A DNA stretch of 64,000 nucleotides. Source: Hermatobates lingyangjiaoensis (taxonomy: Eukaryota > Arthropoda > Insecta > Hemiptera > Hermatobatidae). A program made the translations under genes and the position numbers. Below the pieces are notes generated by a model. The model made no database searches. It was not told the origin of the DNA and saw nothing but the letters and a program-made list of their open reading frames with translations. The DNA lies in contig JAPFBL010001617.1 of assembly GCA_026182355.1 (NCBI GenBank), positions 7,875,001 to 7,939,000 of the forward strand. Direction: 5' to 3'. Shown piece by piece: positions 1-10,742 of the stretch. How positions within the stretch are numbered: position 1 is the first letter of the stretch; every line of letters starts with the position of its first letter.

Positions 1-612
1 TTCAAAATAAGATGTAAAAATTTTTATTCTAAAAAAATTGTGATGGCGATAGTGGTTATTCCAGTCGACGGATCGCAATAATATTATACCCCAAAATATG
101 TTTTAAGAAGATGAGCCAAATCCGTTTTGTTGAAAAAGACCATGCGAAACATGTTGTCATCAATAGCCGTCCAATCTCCAATAACCAACAAATAACATCA
201 AAAACAATTGAAATGATACCTTATTACACAGTGAGACTACTGGCTATTGCCAGTATTCGTATATACTAAGCGAGTGCGAGCCCTTTACCTTTCCTGCCAT
301 GACATCGGCTTCATTGTTTAGAAACCAGTCTTAACAGGACCACAGTTACAGGACTACGGTATTAAGAACGGACCAAGGGATATGCAAGTGTAGAAACTGA
401 TATCACATGGCAACAGTTTATTTTCTGAGGGAGTGTGAGGCCTCCTAATATCATCACATAGAGGTGACGAGATACTTTAAGTACGTGGCTTTCATTAGAG
501 CCGGAGACAATACAACTTCCACGACCACCTACAATACACAATATAAAAAAATCAATGTAAAAACTTTTCCATTGTAAAAGTTGGAAGCAATCCTTCATTT
601 AAACATATATTG

Positions 613-825
613 TTAATGATCAAACCACAATAAGAAATGGGAAAACAAGACTAAGATCTTTCAACCGTAACAAGCGGTCTTCGTCAGAGTCAAAAACCCA
701 ACTGAGGTTTTTGACTCTGACGAAGACCTTAGTCTTGTTTTCCCATTTCTTATTGTGGTTTGATCATTGATTGTTATTTCACGTGTTTATGTGAAATCTT
801 TTTATATATTGTTAAATAATACCCC
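613..825. repeat. Family A ribozyme element, inverted pair
   Basis: Two head-to-head copies of a short non-coding element. The left arm (minus) carries an intact hammerhead-like motif. The right arm lacks hairpin II and GAAA and resumes at TTAGTC (728). Each unit ends with TGGTTTGATCATTGATTG and a hairpin (TTTCAC, loop, GTGAAA) before AT-rich sequence. No ORF is present. At least eleven other copies lie in this window. It is probably a non-autonomous retroelement moved by PLE machinery; that role is inferred from the ribozyme and the shared (TA)n sites. Confidence 0.7.
648..690 (-). ncRNA. Hammerhead-like ribozyme, family A
   Basis: On the minus strand: stem I GACT, core CTGACGA, hairpin II (ACCG / CGGT, loop CTTGTTA), GAAA, then GATCTT, then AGTC closing stem I. 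Stem III would be AGATCT, a perfect palindrome better suited to a dimer than to a monomer hairpin. A second stem I segment (TGGG / CCCA) lies outside an internal loop. Activity is predicted, not shown. Confidence 0.65.
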
Positions 826-978
826 ATATTTGGCTTGTATCTGTTTCCTACAAAACTTCTCCAATTTCTGAAATTCTTCCCTCATCTCTTCATTAATACT
901 TTAAAAGTGATGTGGACTAAAACTTTAAAGGCCATTAGCTTTACAATTACGTAGAAAAAAGATACAAGCCATTCAACA

Positions 979-1016
979 ATATATATATATATATATATTT
1001 ATATATGTATATATTA
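979..1016. repeat. (TA)n microsatellite
   Basis: Mostly pure TA dinucleotides. It abuts the truncated 3' side of a minus-strand PLE ORF start. Confidence 0.95.
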
Positions 1017-1189
1017 GTATAGGTTGGCAGCAAATCTTCTTGGAGGCATATTTTGTTGAAATATACCGCAGCTTCGGTATTAACGACTTTCAAACTAAGC
1101 TGTTCCAGTCTCCTGACAGTCTTACGAATATAAGATGGTAATTCCCAAATGAGTTGTCCAAAGGACATTGAGACACTTTTTTGAAACAC
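1017..1189 (-). pseudogene. PLE ORF N-terminal fragment (family B)
   Basis: About 57 codons from MFQKSVSMSFGQLIWELP onward, with RKTVRRLEQLSLK, then VYFNKICLQEDLLPTYTN, reading straight into (TA)n as IYIY. The pattern (FG.LI..LP..., RKLE.L, FN..C..E.LLP.YTN) recurs in at least eight other fragments here from several families. It is the start of a Penelope-like ORF whose RT part is absent. The HH-B ribozyme lies 72 bp upstream on the same strand. Confidence 0.7.
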
Positions 1190-1260
1190 TTAAATAGATA
1201 TTAACAATTTAAATATCATTGAAAACTAACATCACATGTAAAGAATATAACATAACTTAC

Positions 1261-1316
1261 AAGACCATTATATACTAGCTTTAGACTATTCTATAGTCCT
1301 CGTCAGGTTGGGTCTT
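1261..1316 (-). ncRNA. Hammerhead-like ribozyme, family B (left arm)
   Basis: Minus strand: AAGACC (outer stem I), CTGACGA, hairpin II GACTAT-aga-ATAGTC, TAAA in place of GAAA, GC, TA, then GGTCTT closing the outer stem I (6 bp). Stem III is AGCT, a palindrome. The G12 position is mutated to T, so this copy is probably dead. It separates a GIY-YIG tail from an ORF start on the same strand, as in a PLE pseudo-LTR. Confidence 0.65.
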
Positions 1317-1470
1317 TAAACATTTTTCAAAATTTGGAAATTTTAAAATTTTTAAAAAATAATGAAACAATTTAAACAATTTTGAAATAAACTAAAGAAT
1401 ATAAATAGCTGTTAGCAGGTCCAAACAAGTTACTGAATAGAAAACAGTTTGTCATCCTGTCGTAGGCCAA

Positions 1471-1824
1471 TCAATTAGCATCCCTAATCTTCTTGTAACT
1501 GCTTTCAAAAATTTTCATGCTTGGTATTATACCCATATCGCATGTCTGGCCATTAATTGAGGGATTTAAATCTTTGATATATAAAGCTTCTAAAATATGG
1601 AGCCTGTGGACATCTCTTTCGTTTCTTAGGATTGACATCCCGTCCACAAGCATTTCACGTGTCAAGGGGATATTATGTACTTCTATGGAATGTTTTTTAG
1701 GGGCTCCTGTTGTGAGGTGAAGCGTGAGGCGTCGGGAAAGTTTGTTTGTAGTAAACCCTATGTAACAAGTAGGAAGGGCTTCACAGATCCCATTATTGTT
1801 TTTTAAAAATTTTAAAATTTCCAA
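1471..1824 (-). pseudogene. PLE C-terminal GIY-YIG endonuclease fragment (family B)
   Basis: This 117-codon open stretch holds the C-terminal half of a GIY-YIG nuclease as found at the end of Penelope-like RT proteins: CYIGFTTNKLSRRLTLHL (the YIG motif, catalytic Arg and following His), LTREMLVDGMSIL, and ILEALYIKDLNPSIN with the metal-binding Glu. The GIY half and all of the RT are missing. The family cleaves target DNA to prime reverse transcription. The stop is followed by ~150 bp of 3'UTR and the HH-B ribozyme. Confidence 0.8.
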
Positions 1825-1841
1825 ATTTTGAAAAATGTTTA

Positions 1842-1897
1842 AAGACCCAACCTGACGATAACTATAGAATAGTCGAAAGCTAGTATATAATGGTCTT
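1842..1897 (+). ncRNA. Hammerhead-like ribozyme, family B (right arm)
   Basis: AAGACC, CTGACGA, hairpin ACTAT-aga-ATAGT, GAAA, GC, TA, then GGTCTT pairing with AAGACC. The core is intact. Stem III is AGCT. It is the inverted partner of 1261-1316. Confidence 0.7.
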
Positions 1898-1965
1898 GTA
1901 AGTTATGTTATATTCTTTACATGTGATGATAGTTTTCAATTGTATTTAAATTTCTGATATCTATT

Positions 1966-2104
1966 AAAGTGTTTCAAAAAAGTGTCTCAATGTCCTTTGG
2001 ACAACTCATTTGGGAATTACCATCTTATATTCGTAAGACTGTCAGGAGACTGGAACAGCTTAGTTTGAAAATCGTTAATACCGAAGCTGCGGTACATTTC
2101 AACA
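1966..2104 (+). pseudogene. PLE ORF N-terminal fragment (family B, right arm)
   Basis: Same peptide as the minus-strand fragment at 1017-1189 (FQKSVSMSFGQLIWELP, RRLEQLSLK), but it ends at VHFNN directly against (TA)n, about 13 codons earlier than the left arm. Together with 1017-1316 it forms a head-to-head palindrome whose centre holds the GIY-YIG fragment. Confidence 0.65.
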
Positions 2105-2226
2105 ATATATATATATATATATATATATAAAGATTTCACATAAACACGTGAAATAACAATCAATTATCAAACCACAATAAGAAATGGGAAAACAATACTA
2201 AGATCTTTGAACCGTAACAAGCGGTT

Positions 2227-2274
<48 letters not shown>
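2105..2274. repeat. (TA)n arrays enclosing a truncated family A copy
   Basis: (TA)n at 2105-2129 and 2231-2274. Between them (2130-2230) is a minus-strand family A unit: terminal hairpin, TCAAACCACAATAAG, and part of the ribozyme (GAAA side) cut off inside hairpin II at the second (TA)n. Confidence 0.8.
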
Positions 2275-2276
<2 letters not shown>

Positions 2277-2368
2277 TGCTTGTAATATTCATAAATTGTA
2301 ACAATCCATTTTCATATTGTGTTTATGTTTTATTTTGATATGTGATTTATTATTATCCTTTGTTTGTA

Positions 2369-2409
2369 GGCCTACGAAAAAGGTTTTAAATAAAACCGAA
2401 ACGTTGGCA
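2369..2409 (+). ncRNA. Hammerhead-like motif with non-canonical 5' core (HH-X)
   Basis: GGCC, TACGAAAA, hairpin II GGTTTT-aaat-AAAACC, GAAA, CGTT, GGC. Everything 3' of hairpin II matches the other ribozymes (GAAA, palindromic ACGT, U17, stem I), but CUGANGA is replaced by UAYGAAAA. Four further copies lie at 12724, 47511, 49374 and 60378. It could be a variant ribozyme or a dead lineage. Confidence 0.45.
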
Positions 2410-2516
2410 ACGAGAGTTTGCTGAAATGAGATTTGATAAAAACGAAATCAAACGAGTGTTTGATTTTTATCCTAGAAAATTGACCGAATCTTGATGAGAG
2501 AACACACCTATATATA

Positions 2517-2620
2517 TATGATCAAACTACTATATGGAAAAGGAAAGAAAAGACTAAGATCTTTCAACCACAACAAGTGGTCTTCGTCAGAGTCAAAAAT
2601 CTAACTCAGGGTTGGTTTTT
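2517..2620 (-). repeat. Family A element, single copy with ribozyme
   Basis: Minus-strand copy. The ribozyme at 2552-2594 has CTGACGA, an ACCA/TGGT hairpin with loop CTTGTTG, GAAA and AGATCT. Hairpin II differs from the consensus (TGGT/ACCA instead of CGGT/ACCG) while keeping the pairing, a compensatory change. Confidence 0.65.
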
Positions 2621-3009
2621 TATTTATATTTATATATTTCTTATATTCATAATAAATATATGTTAATATTTTACACATATATTTACGTAAAATACGGACT
2701 AAATGTTGTTCCTATTACTAGAAATTGAAAATATATTCAGGAGGCTAAATATTTTTGTAACGCTGAATAATTAAATAATATAGATATTTATAATTTGAAC
2801 ATTCTAAAAGGAATGGTTTACGGACTTGCAGAAAAATGCGATATTACTAGTGTATCTTAGGTTTAATCAGCTCTTATTGTAAAAGGATGGTACTATAAAA
2901 AATAATAATGGTACTATAAGCAACCATAATATCATACCTCTAGGGCATATAATATATAATGTTCTATTTAAGTATCATATAAATGTTTAAATGGGAGATA
3001 GTTATTAGT

Positions 3010-4110
3010 CTTTCACTACTGTAGGTAGTACAGACAGTGATTGATCCACTTATCAATATATATGCTTACTTTTGTATATCACACCACTGATGCATATAAT
3101 ATCATTAACATAACTACAGCAGTAAAATTTTTGAAAAGCGAAAAAGTAGATTTCCTGTGACGAATTCATCTCTTACCGGAGAACATGACTTTTGTTCCAG
3201 TAGCCGGTGGATGTCTTACATACTTTACCTGACCTCCTTCTACATTGAATCTTTAAGACAAATTAAGATGTACGATAATAACATTTATTTTTCTTCAAAG
3301 AATGTTTTCCATTTTGAATTGAGTTTTCCATATTTGGTGCTTTATAGAATTATTATACTAGGAATTTTATGGCTTACTAGTATTTAATAAAATTACTTTT
3401 CTTTCATTTGCCAAAAATTATATTTACCAATTTACTCTGAGCAAGTGTTATCTTTCGTGCGTGCTGTACTCTGTTATAATGTTGCTGTGGATGTATATTG
3501 AGAAAAAGTATATTAGTAATTAGCCAGTTTTACATCGTCAAATCAAAGTCAAACCAGGTTATTCAGTATAATTTTAAAACTTTTATAGTTTATAGTTTTT
3601 TAACGAGTCGTTTAGTATCAAAAAAATATTTTATAACAATAAAAACTGTACTGCTGTAACGCCCCTTTAACGACTGTAATTTTGATGAAAATTATCTTAA
3701 CTCATCCTCCTCAGAATGTTCTATTTTTAGGTATAGTTTCATTTTGATCCGTCAAACTGAGTGGCTTGTATCGCTCTCCCAAGCTTTCAGATTTAATTAT
3801 AAGTCTAATTTTTTACATTTTTTTGAAAAAAAAAAAATATTTCCCGTTGTTTTAAAAATCTGAAGATATTTTTCATTTATTTCATTTGTAACCTCAAAGA
3901 TAATGCCAAAATTTAAAAACTTCTTTATTAGCAGTTTAGGAGAAGAAAATGATTTCTGAAAACAGGTTTTTAGTAAAAACATGACTTTCCCATCATGCAT
4001 AATTCCTCACAAATAATAGGGATCATCCACACTATTGGGCCCATTTTAGTGTAAAATATCAACTTAATGCATCAAAGATTCTGGACCGTAGCGTGGTAAC
4101 AAGCAATGCT
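3010..4110 (+). repeat. Unknown interspersed repeat R1, copy 1
   Basis: This block is shared, in the same order, with 51440-52640. Landmarks include CACCACTGATGCATATAATA, then GGCTTGTATCGCTCTC, then AACCTCAAAGATAAT. Identity is roughly 80% by eye. Short ORFs inside are not conserved between copies, so it looks non-coding. I do not recognise the family and terminal repeats were not found. Confidence 0.6.
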
Positions 4111-4338
4111 AACATATTCACCCACCCACTTCTTATATTCACCCAATGACTTCTTCATCATTCAGGGTTACCAACAATTCTAGAAATTTCAATCAACCAG
4201 GTTAACAAGTATTATTATTTTTTAGTTCACTTGCTCTCTGACGATGTGTTCACGAAAGGCCTTAGAGCATTGTTTCCAAATTTGTTTCATTGTTGTAAAT
4301 TAATCCATCTATTACATCAAGTGTTATTTTGATTATTA

Positions 4339-4342
<4 letters not shown>

Positions 4343-4372
<30 letters not shown>
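4343..4372. repeat. (TA)n microsatellite
   Basis: Simple repeat; another lies at 4588-4609. No ribozyme is visible next to these two. Confidence 0.9.
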
Positions 4373-4378
<6 letters not shown>

Positions 4379-4632
4379 TAAAACTATTGCACGAACTAAA
4401 TAAACGAAATTCATAAGAAGATTGTGCATAAATGGATCACAAAAACCCAGTATTAAATTTCGACTGCCTCGCAAGTAGAAAGATTTAAGCCACCCCGATG
4501 TCTTATTTTTTACATTTTTTTTACATTTTCTATATTTTCTTTTTATCTGATGACGAGTAAAAATATACTAGTAACATTTTGTGATCCTTATATATATATA
4601 TATATATATTCTCTGTGTTAATAATACACATA

Positions 4633-5938
4633 TTCGAGGGCGGTTTGATAAGTCCGTGACTTTTTGATTGAAACAACATTTTTTCGGCAAAGAAACATTT
4701 ATTTTTCTACATAGTCATCTTTTAGCTCGATACATTTAGTCCAGCGTTTTTCTAGTTTTGTTATTCCCTCCAAATAATACGTTTTCTCAAAGCTCTCAAA
4801 ATACGCGTTTGTTTCGGTAATGACTTGTTCATTAAACTCAAATCTCTTACCGCCTAACCATTTCATTAGGTTTGGAAACAGAAAATAGTCGCAGGGGGCT
4901 AAATCAGAAGAATATGCTGGATAGGGTAGCAGTTCGAGTCCCAATTCGTGGATTTTGGCCATTGTGACTAGACAAGTGTGCACACGTGCATTGTCTTGAT
5001 GGAACAGCACATTCTTCTTTGCCAAATGCGGCCGTTTTTGCTTCAAATCAACGTCGAAACTGTTCAAAAGCATTGAATAATATTCGCTGGTGATTGTTTT
5101 ACCTTTCTCGAGGTAATCGATGTGAATGACACAACGTGCATCCCAAAAAACTGTGGTCATGACCTTGTAGGCTGACAGACTCTGTTTGGCTTTCTTTGGT
5201 CCACGTTCGCCCACAGCAACCCAATGTTTCGATTGTTCCATGATCTCTAGCGTGTTGTAATGGATCCATGTTTCGTCCACAGTAACAAACCGGCGCAAAC
5301 GTTCGTCCGGATTACGACTGAACATCGCTAAACACTCTTTTGAAGTGGCCACACTTTTTGCGCTTATGGTCAAGTGTGAGCAATCGCGGCACCCATCTCG
5401 CGGAGAGTTTTTCATGTCCAAATATTCGTGTAAAATATGATGTACCCGTTCAGTTGAGATGCCTACAGTATGAGCCAACTCTCACACTTTTATTCTCCGA
5501 TCATCCAATATCATTTCATGGATTTTATCGACGATTTCCGGCATGATCACTTCTTTTGGTCGATCTGAAAGTTCGGCGTCCCTAGTGCTGGTACGACCAC
5601 AACGGAACTCTGTAAACCACTTCTTAACCATTGAAATTCATGCTGCCGAATCCCGATAGTATTTATCAAGTCTTTCCTTAGTTTCAGTGATGGATTTTTT
5701 ATGCTTAATCAGCAAAAAGTAATGCTTAATCAGCACAAGAAATAAACTTTTTTCTTTTTCGTAAAAATACAGGACGTTGTCTGCTTTGAATGACTATCAA
5801 ACACCGACTGCACGTGGTAGCTGACTCATAATTAGATAGTTGTCCACTAATAGACTACAGATGACGGCAGCACTGTTGCATTTGGAGTAACTGCGCGGGA
5901 AATTCAAAATGTCACAGACTAATCAATCCATCCTCGTA
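4633..5938 (-). mobile_element. mariner transposon, complete but decayed
   Basis: 1306 bp, the usual mariner length, flanked by TA target duplications (4631-4632 and 5939-5940). The imperfect terminal inverted repeats both read TNCGAGGRYGG then TTGAT.AGTC.GTGAC. The transposase is on the minus strand. I did not assign a subfamily. Confidence 0.9.
4699..5770 (-). pseudogene. mariner DD34D transposase pseudogene
   Basis: The catalytic half is open (4699-5478) and keeps all three acidic residues: VTVDETWIH, LFHQDNARVH and APCDYFLFP, with exactly 34 residues between the second and third Asp. The N-terminal helix-turn-helix half (KKWFTEFRCGRTSTRDAE; HTVGISTERVHHIL) carries two in-frame TGA stops (near 5483 and 5643), a garbled stretch after EYLDMK that suggests frameshifts, and a local duplication (LIKHYFLLIKHKK, near 5700-5735). 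It therefore cannot make an active enzyme. Confidence 0.9.
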
Positions 5939-6713
5939 TAATACTATAAAAAATATGAGAATCAAAGCTAAATCAAGAACTCTTAAAATTAAAGTTGTGC
6001 AGTGTTCACTTTTATTTGGAGTATGTTGGTATAGGAGGTTGCAAGGTCGCACTATGTGACACCCATCGACAGAGAGAACATCACATAATTATTTGACTAT
6101 CACATTGGTTTGACTTCGGCATCATTCAAGATATATTATTTTAAAGAACACAATAAATCTGCTAACAGATGAAGTTAGTGGCGCTTGTTTTACCTTGAAA
6201 TACACGAAGTTGAACCAGAATTGGAGAATTCTTAGACAAATCTCAGGACCAAAATGTTACTAATTTTTATTTTTCCTACAATTTGTAGCTTTTGAACTAT
6301 TTTATGATAATTATTATTAGTATATTCTCCCTACTGTTCATTGTTTTTCTGTTTTTTTTCCTTATGCATATTTTTGTTATTATTTGCTATTTGTTAAAAA
6401 GCAATTGGATATATTTTGGCTTTCTATAAAAGCAATATAAAATATTGGATATATTTATATATCCAAAACTGATCTGAAAAATACAATATTTTTTACTATG
6501 GTGTCAAATATAAAAATATTATTAATATATTTATATATGTGACACGGCACCAGAATTAAATTAGGGTTTCTCAAAGTATGACACGCTGAGCTGAAAATGT
6601 TCACCACTGCTGATTTGTATAGAGCGTGCTACTGATTTCTAGCAAGAATTGAAACAGTAAGTGTAATGTTTTGATCAGTCATAAGGAAAGAGAGGATTAT
6701 AAATTGAACTGAC

Positions 6714-6897
6714 TGGGTGCGCAGGGTAAAGGCGGCACTGGTGATGGACGAAGGCAGGTGGAGGCCTTTGATGATTTCCTGCCACAGCTTCTTGTTGATC
6801 ACGTCCACCAGGCCTCCCCTCTGTATCACAAGGTTGTAAAGCTCAAAAAGGTCCAGCACCGATTTGGCCATTATTGGAAGTCTGTTTATAGGAGTGC
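6714..6897 (-). CDS. retn: Internal exon of an ARID3/retained (dead ringer) transcription factor
   Basis: 184 bp encoding 60 full codons from TPINRLPIMAKSVLDLFELY to AAFTLRT. Landmarks are LFELYNLVIQRGGLVDVINK, KLWQEIIKGLHLP and SSITSAAFTLRT, which are helices of the ARID domain that binds AT-rich DNA. On the minus strand it follows TTTGTTTCAG (acceptor) and precedes CA|GTCAGT (donor). Phases are 1 (start) and 2 (end), and the split Gln codon fits the family sequence that continues YMKYLYPYE. The peptide is almost the Drosophila Retained sequence as I remember it, which points to an arthropod. No flanking exon was found, so the introns are longer than about 6.7 kb on one side and possibly tens of kb on the other. 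Confidence 0.93.
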
Positions 6898-7379
6898 CTG
6901 AAACAAATGAAAATATGTAGTAATTTATTTTCTTTAATTATTAAATTTGTGAGTAATTCATTGTAAATTTTGCAACATAAATATTCAGCTCTTCATACTA
7001 TAGAGTAACATTTCTTTACTTTACTACTTACGACCAGTTATTTTTGAGCTTATTTTTCCTGACCCAAGAAAATATTTTACGTTTTTACTAGTAAAATAAA
7101 AACAAATAGCATATTTATATGGTCTTTTCCTCTTCTAATAAATATTAAAGATAAATATCTTTTAAAGAGAAAGGTTATGCTGTATTTTACTATGTGGCAC
7201 TCTAAGGTTCTTATTAATTTTTAAATTTCTTTTAACTTCCAATAATTTTGTGTTTTTTTTTCAAAAAAAAAACAATTATACTCTTTGAAATGTTTGGTAT
7301 AGTTGAATACTTGGAAACTTAAATATGATGCCTTGTGAGTTGAACACCATATTTGACTCATATTAACTCAGCGATTTCA

Positions 7380-7770
7380 CGGCTGATATTTTTAAATAAA
7401 AGGTTGTGTCTAGACAATGTTGTTTGTAAACCGGTTGTTTGGCAATAGTGCCAACATTTTAACTCGGGGAGAAAAATGACTCCTTTCTGTCATTATCAAG
7501 TATTTAAAATATTCAGTTTACGAACATAAGCGGAGAAAATACTCGTTTAATATTCATTCAGTTAGTGAAATATGCCAACTCGTTTTTCCCCAAAGTCCTT
7601 TGTTATTGGCACATAATTCTAATGGCTATAAAAAGGTGAACGAGAGGCCAATTTGATTGGGAACCTATTTTGGGTCATCCCTCCCTTGGCGCCGCAGATG
7701 ACTCTGCCACCTAGTCAAGTACTGACCCATGTGTCCGTACACTTTATATCACGTCCACCCCTTTCCGAAA
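7380..7770. other. Unique complex sequence near the ARID exon, candidate regulatory DNA
   Basis: No repeat landmarks and balanced composition next to very AT-rich DNA. It includes the near-palindrome GCAATAGTGCCAAC ... GTTATTGGCAC about 160 bp apart. A 67-aa ORF (7653-7856) shows no recognisable features. It might be a conserved intronic element; that cannot be judged without a second genome. Confidence 0.25.
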
Positions 7771-7899
7771 TATTTTTCTCCTTATCGACCTATATAAAAA
7801 CATTATTGAAAGCAACATATATATTCACAATGGCGACAACATTTATATTTCTTTGACATTAGTAATGTGAAGAAATTAGGTGGCCTATATAGAAATCCA

Positions 7900-9100
7900 A
7901 TAAAAGCACATTGTTTCGCATATATAATGAAATTCCTAATATATAATAAAAGTATTGTTTTACTTTCAACCTTAATAGGAAGGAGAATTTCTTTTTAGTA
8001 AAATAATAGATATTAAGAATCAATCCATAAATAAACTAACATACTACTATCGTTATACAGGTGAACAAAAAATATTTGACCTTTTTTTTTGTTTAAGATA
8101 TTAGAGTAGGTATTTTGTAAATGTTCTGGTGTTGAGTATCAGCTCTAAATTTCAAGCGATTTAAAATTGTTAAACTAAAACTATCAAGTAAAAGTGAATA
8201 TAATTCTTAATAACGGAAAAAGATTTCTCTACGAATTTATTATTATACGCATAAATGTATAAAAGAACAATTTTTAATAACTACCAATTAACTTTTAAGC
8301 CTAAATTACCCTCAATTAAATGGAATGAAGTCAAAATAATGAACCAATATCAAACGTAAGGTATCAAAGATTAATATAAAATGACTGACGAGAAAAATTT
8401 TATCATTGACAGGTAAATGTCATAATTTAAACAAACAGCAACGTCGAGTTTACACTTTTACAGTTTCTTTAAGATTTCGAAAGAAATGTTTTGAGAAACA
8501 GTTGCAAAAAACCAAATTTATAATCGACTCTGTGTTTTCAGTTTTTTTGTCATTTCTTTTTTCAATACTTCAATCTATTTCTGTTATCAGTTATAACTGT
8601 TAATTAGACGTACACACAGTATAGAAAATCATATGCAATGGACATATAAAATACAGAAACAAAATAACATTTTTAAGTAGACTGCTTGGTTATGTACTTT
8701 TAGCATCTATGCGGTTATCTATAAACTCTACAGAAGTCTGATTAGAAGAAAACAATGAAATACATACATACATTGCAACTCTATTATATTAGATTCAACT
8801 GGCAGGTGCGACCCATATATCAGTCTATTGATTAATTTCTCAAATTGCTTAAGTAATTTCATGATAACAGAAAAATACAAAGGAATATAAAAGAAGCCTC
8901 ATATTTCCTTTTGATGGCAGGAATGACGTAGACGGTTTGGAGAGGATGCATTCTTGGAGCCTGGGGCTAAATTTAAGTGGTTTTGTTGTACCTACACATA
9001 GAAGGTCAGTACAATAATAGAAAGTGTGGTTCACAGAATTAGCAGGAGTGAAGCAAGAGTCATAAAGATAGGAAATATAAATAAAGGAAAGTAATAGTAA
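7900..9100. other. No recognisable feature
   Basis: AT-rich unique sequence with only short, featureless ORFs (61-65 codons). Confidence 0.5.
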
Positions 9101-9119
9101 GGTTAGATTAGCGAAGGAA

Positions 9120-9560
9120 CAAGTAAATATAGGGGAGCGGGCGAAGTGTGTAATGGAGACGGGAGGCGGTCGCAGCGTCCGACCCTCTTATTAGCTACAA
9201 CTTCGCCATCTTAACTACAGACAAAAGCCGAATTTCTCCGGCTAAAGTATTAATACTGGTCCCCACTGTTTTTTTCATGTCATGCTGAGTAAAGCACCGC
9301 CAGACTCCCACATCATAAAAATCGGTATAACGTGTTTTTCATAATATTCTGTTGGCAGGGTTTTGAGGGTCGGGTTTACGAGGGTTTCAGAGAAGGGAGA
9401 GGCCCACCTAAGCGACCTTCCCCCCCACCCGCAACCTCTCTTAATAACAACTTTTCATAACTAGCTACTTTACTGTTGTTACTCATTTCTTTAACATGCA
9501 ACTCAACTTTGATTATGGCGCGTATAACATATACATCATAATGTCACAAACACTACGTGA
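9120..9560. other. GC-richer island, candidate conserved non-coding element
   Basis: Locally GC-rich (GGAGCGGGCGAAGTG; GGAGACGGGAGGCGGTCG; a C-rich run near 9421) with no ORF of interest and no repeat landmarks. In an intron of a developmental regulator this could be an enhancer or other conserved element; that is inference only. Confidence 0.3.
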
Positions 9561-9694
9561 ACATCACTCCATTCATGTCTTAATTTATTTATTAAATAAT
9601 CACCAAGAACAATTGTTTATCTTTCCATTATTTTGAAAACACTGTATATATATACACTACATTGATATAAAGAAAACACAGAAATGAAACAGAA

Positions 9695-10148
9695 ACTCAC
9701 TACTATATATCGATGGCCTCGTCATCAGGAAGACAGAAACGAGTCACTCCGCAGGCAGACCACGACTGACCAGTGGTCTTGAAGAAACGCTCAAACAGTG
9801 TAGCCAACTTACGGAGGGATGGGAGGCAAGGACAGATAAAGAAATAAGAGCAAAATAAATAATAACGAATGAAAACAAAAACTATTAGCACAAGTAAAAA
9901 CCCAAACAGAAATAAAAATAAGTAAGTAAACAAAAGATAAATTAAAATAAATGAAAGGAATAATCAAGGAGTGAGGTTAAGCCCAGGAGCAGATCTACCC
10001 CCCACAAGACTAATGACAGCTTCTTCTGAAGCTCTCAGAGTGACTTTTGAATAGTTATCAATTATCTGTGTCAGGACCTGTACACCGAAACAGTCATTAA
10101 AACTGAGCCCGTGAGAACTGGCATGAGTAGCTACGGGAAGGTCACTGC
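9695..10148 (-). pseudogene. PLE tail: GIY-YIG C-terminus, 3'UTR, decayed ribozyme
   Basis: The minus strand from 10148 to 9962 matches the end of the GIY-YIG protein at 60817-61590 (HAGSHGLSFNDCFRV through LNLNR) but with stops and frame changes. About 230 bp of T-rich 3'UTR follows, then a hammerhead remnant at 9695-9729 (CTGATGA kept, GAAA changed to GATA). The 5' side is cut off in (TA)n at 10151-10166. Confidence 0.75.
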
Positions 10149-10178
10149 GTATATATATATATATACGCGAGTACTTCG

Positions 10179-10219
10179 CACTTCTTCCCGATGACGACGG
10201 ATGTCGAAATATCGAAGTG
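10179..10219 (+). ncRNA. Hammerhead-like motif, family E
   Basis: CACTTCTTC, CCGATGA (U4 changed to C), hairpin GACGGATGTC, GAAA, TATC, GAAGTG. Stem III is the palindrome ATAT. It lies between two (TA)n arrays. Confidence 0.5.
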
Positions 10220-10260
10220 AGTTCTGTAGTGTCTTTCTGTGTTCTTTTCTATGTGTTAAA

Positions 10261-10262
<2 letters not shown>

Positions 10263-10313
<51 letters not shown>

Positions 10314-10316
10314 ATT

Positions 10317-10405
<89 letters not shown>

Positions 10406-10498
10406 CATTTATATATATATATAAATAAATATATATATATATATATAAATATAAATATATATTTATAAATATAAATATATATATATAGAAATATATAT
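10263..10498. repeat. Long compound (TA)n array
   Basis: About 235 bp, the longest (TA)-rich tract here, with CATT and AAAT interruptions suggesting old insertions or slippage. Confidence 0.95.
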
Positions 10499-10645
10499 AT
10501 CTTGAATTAAAATCCGCATCAGATTCTGCATTGACTGGCTTCTCAGTGATGGCCTCCAATTTACGTACTACTTTTCGCTGGACTGACTCTAATTTCAGAG
10601 TATGAAGACTAGAAACATGTAACGCAAGGGTTTTGGGGTCGACAG
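10499..10645 (-). pseudogene. PLE ORF N-terminal fragment
   Basis: Minus strand: LESVQRKVVRKLEAITEKPV, then NAESDADFNS, then (IY)n. It matches the KLE...VNAEA..FNN pattern of the other ORF starts. The FNS endpoint corresponds to the FNN endpoint used by other copies. Confidence 0.65.
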
Positions 10646-10700
10646 TGATGAATTAAAAATAAATAACAATCATATTAATTAACCCTACTGACTATTCTAA

Positions 10701-10742
10701 TATACGAGCTGTCGGCCTTCGCAGGTCAGTCATCATCACTGA
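10701..10742 (-). ncRNA. Hammerhead-like remnant upstream of an ORF start
   Basis: Minus strand GTGATGA, TGACTGACCTGCGAAGGCC, GACA, GCTC, GTATATTAG. The core differs at C3 and in GAAA, so it is probably inactive. It is placed correctly, 60 bp upstream of the N-terminal fragment at 10499-10645. Confidence 0.4.

Noticed and set aside
10201..10559. ORFs encoding (IY)n
   Set aside because: Translation of (TA)n arrays. Only the short non-repetitive ends (PLE ORF starts) carry information.
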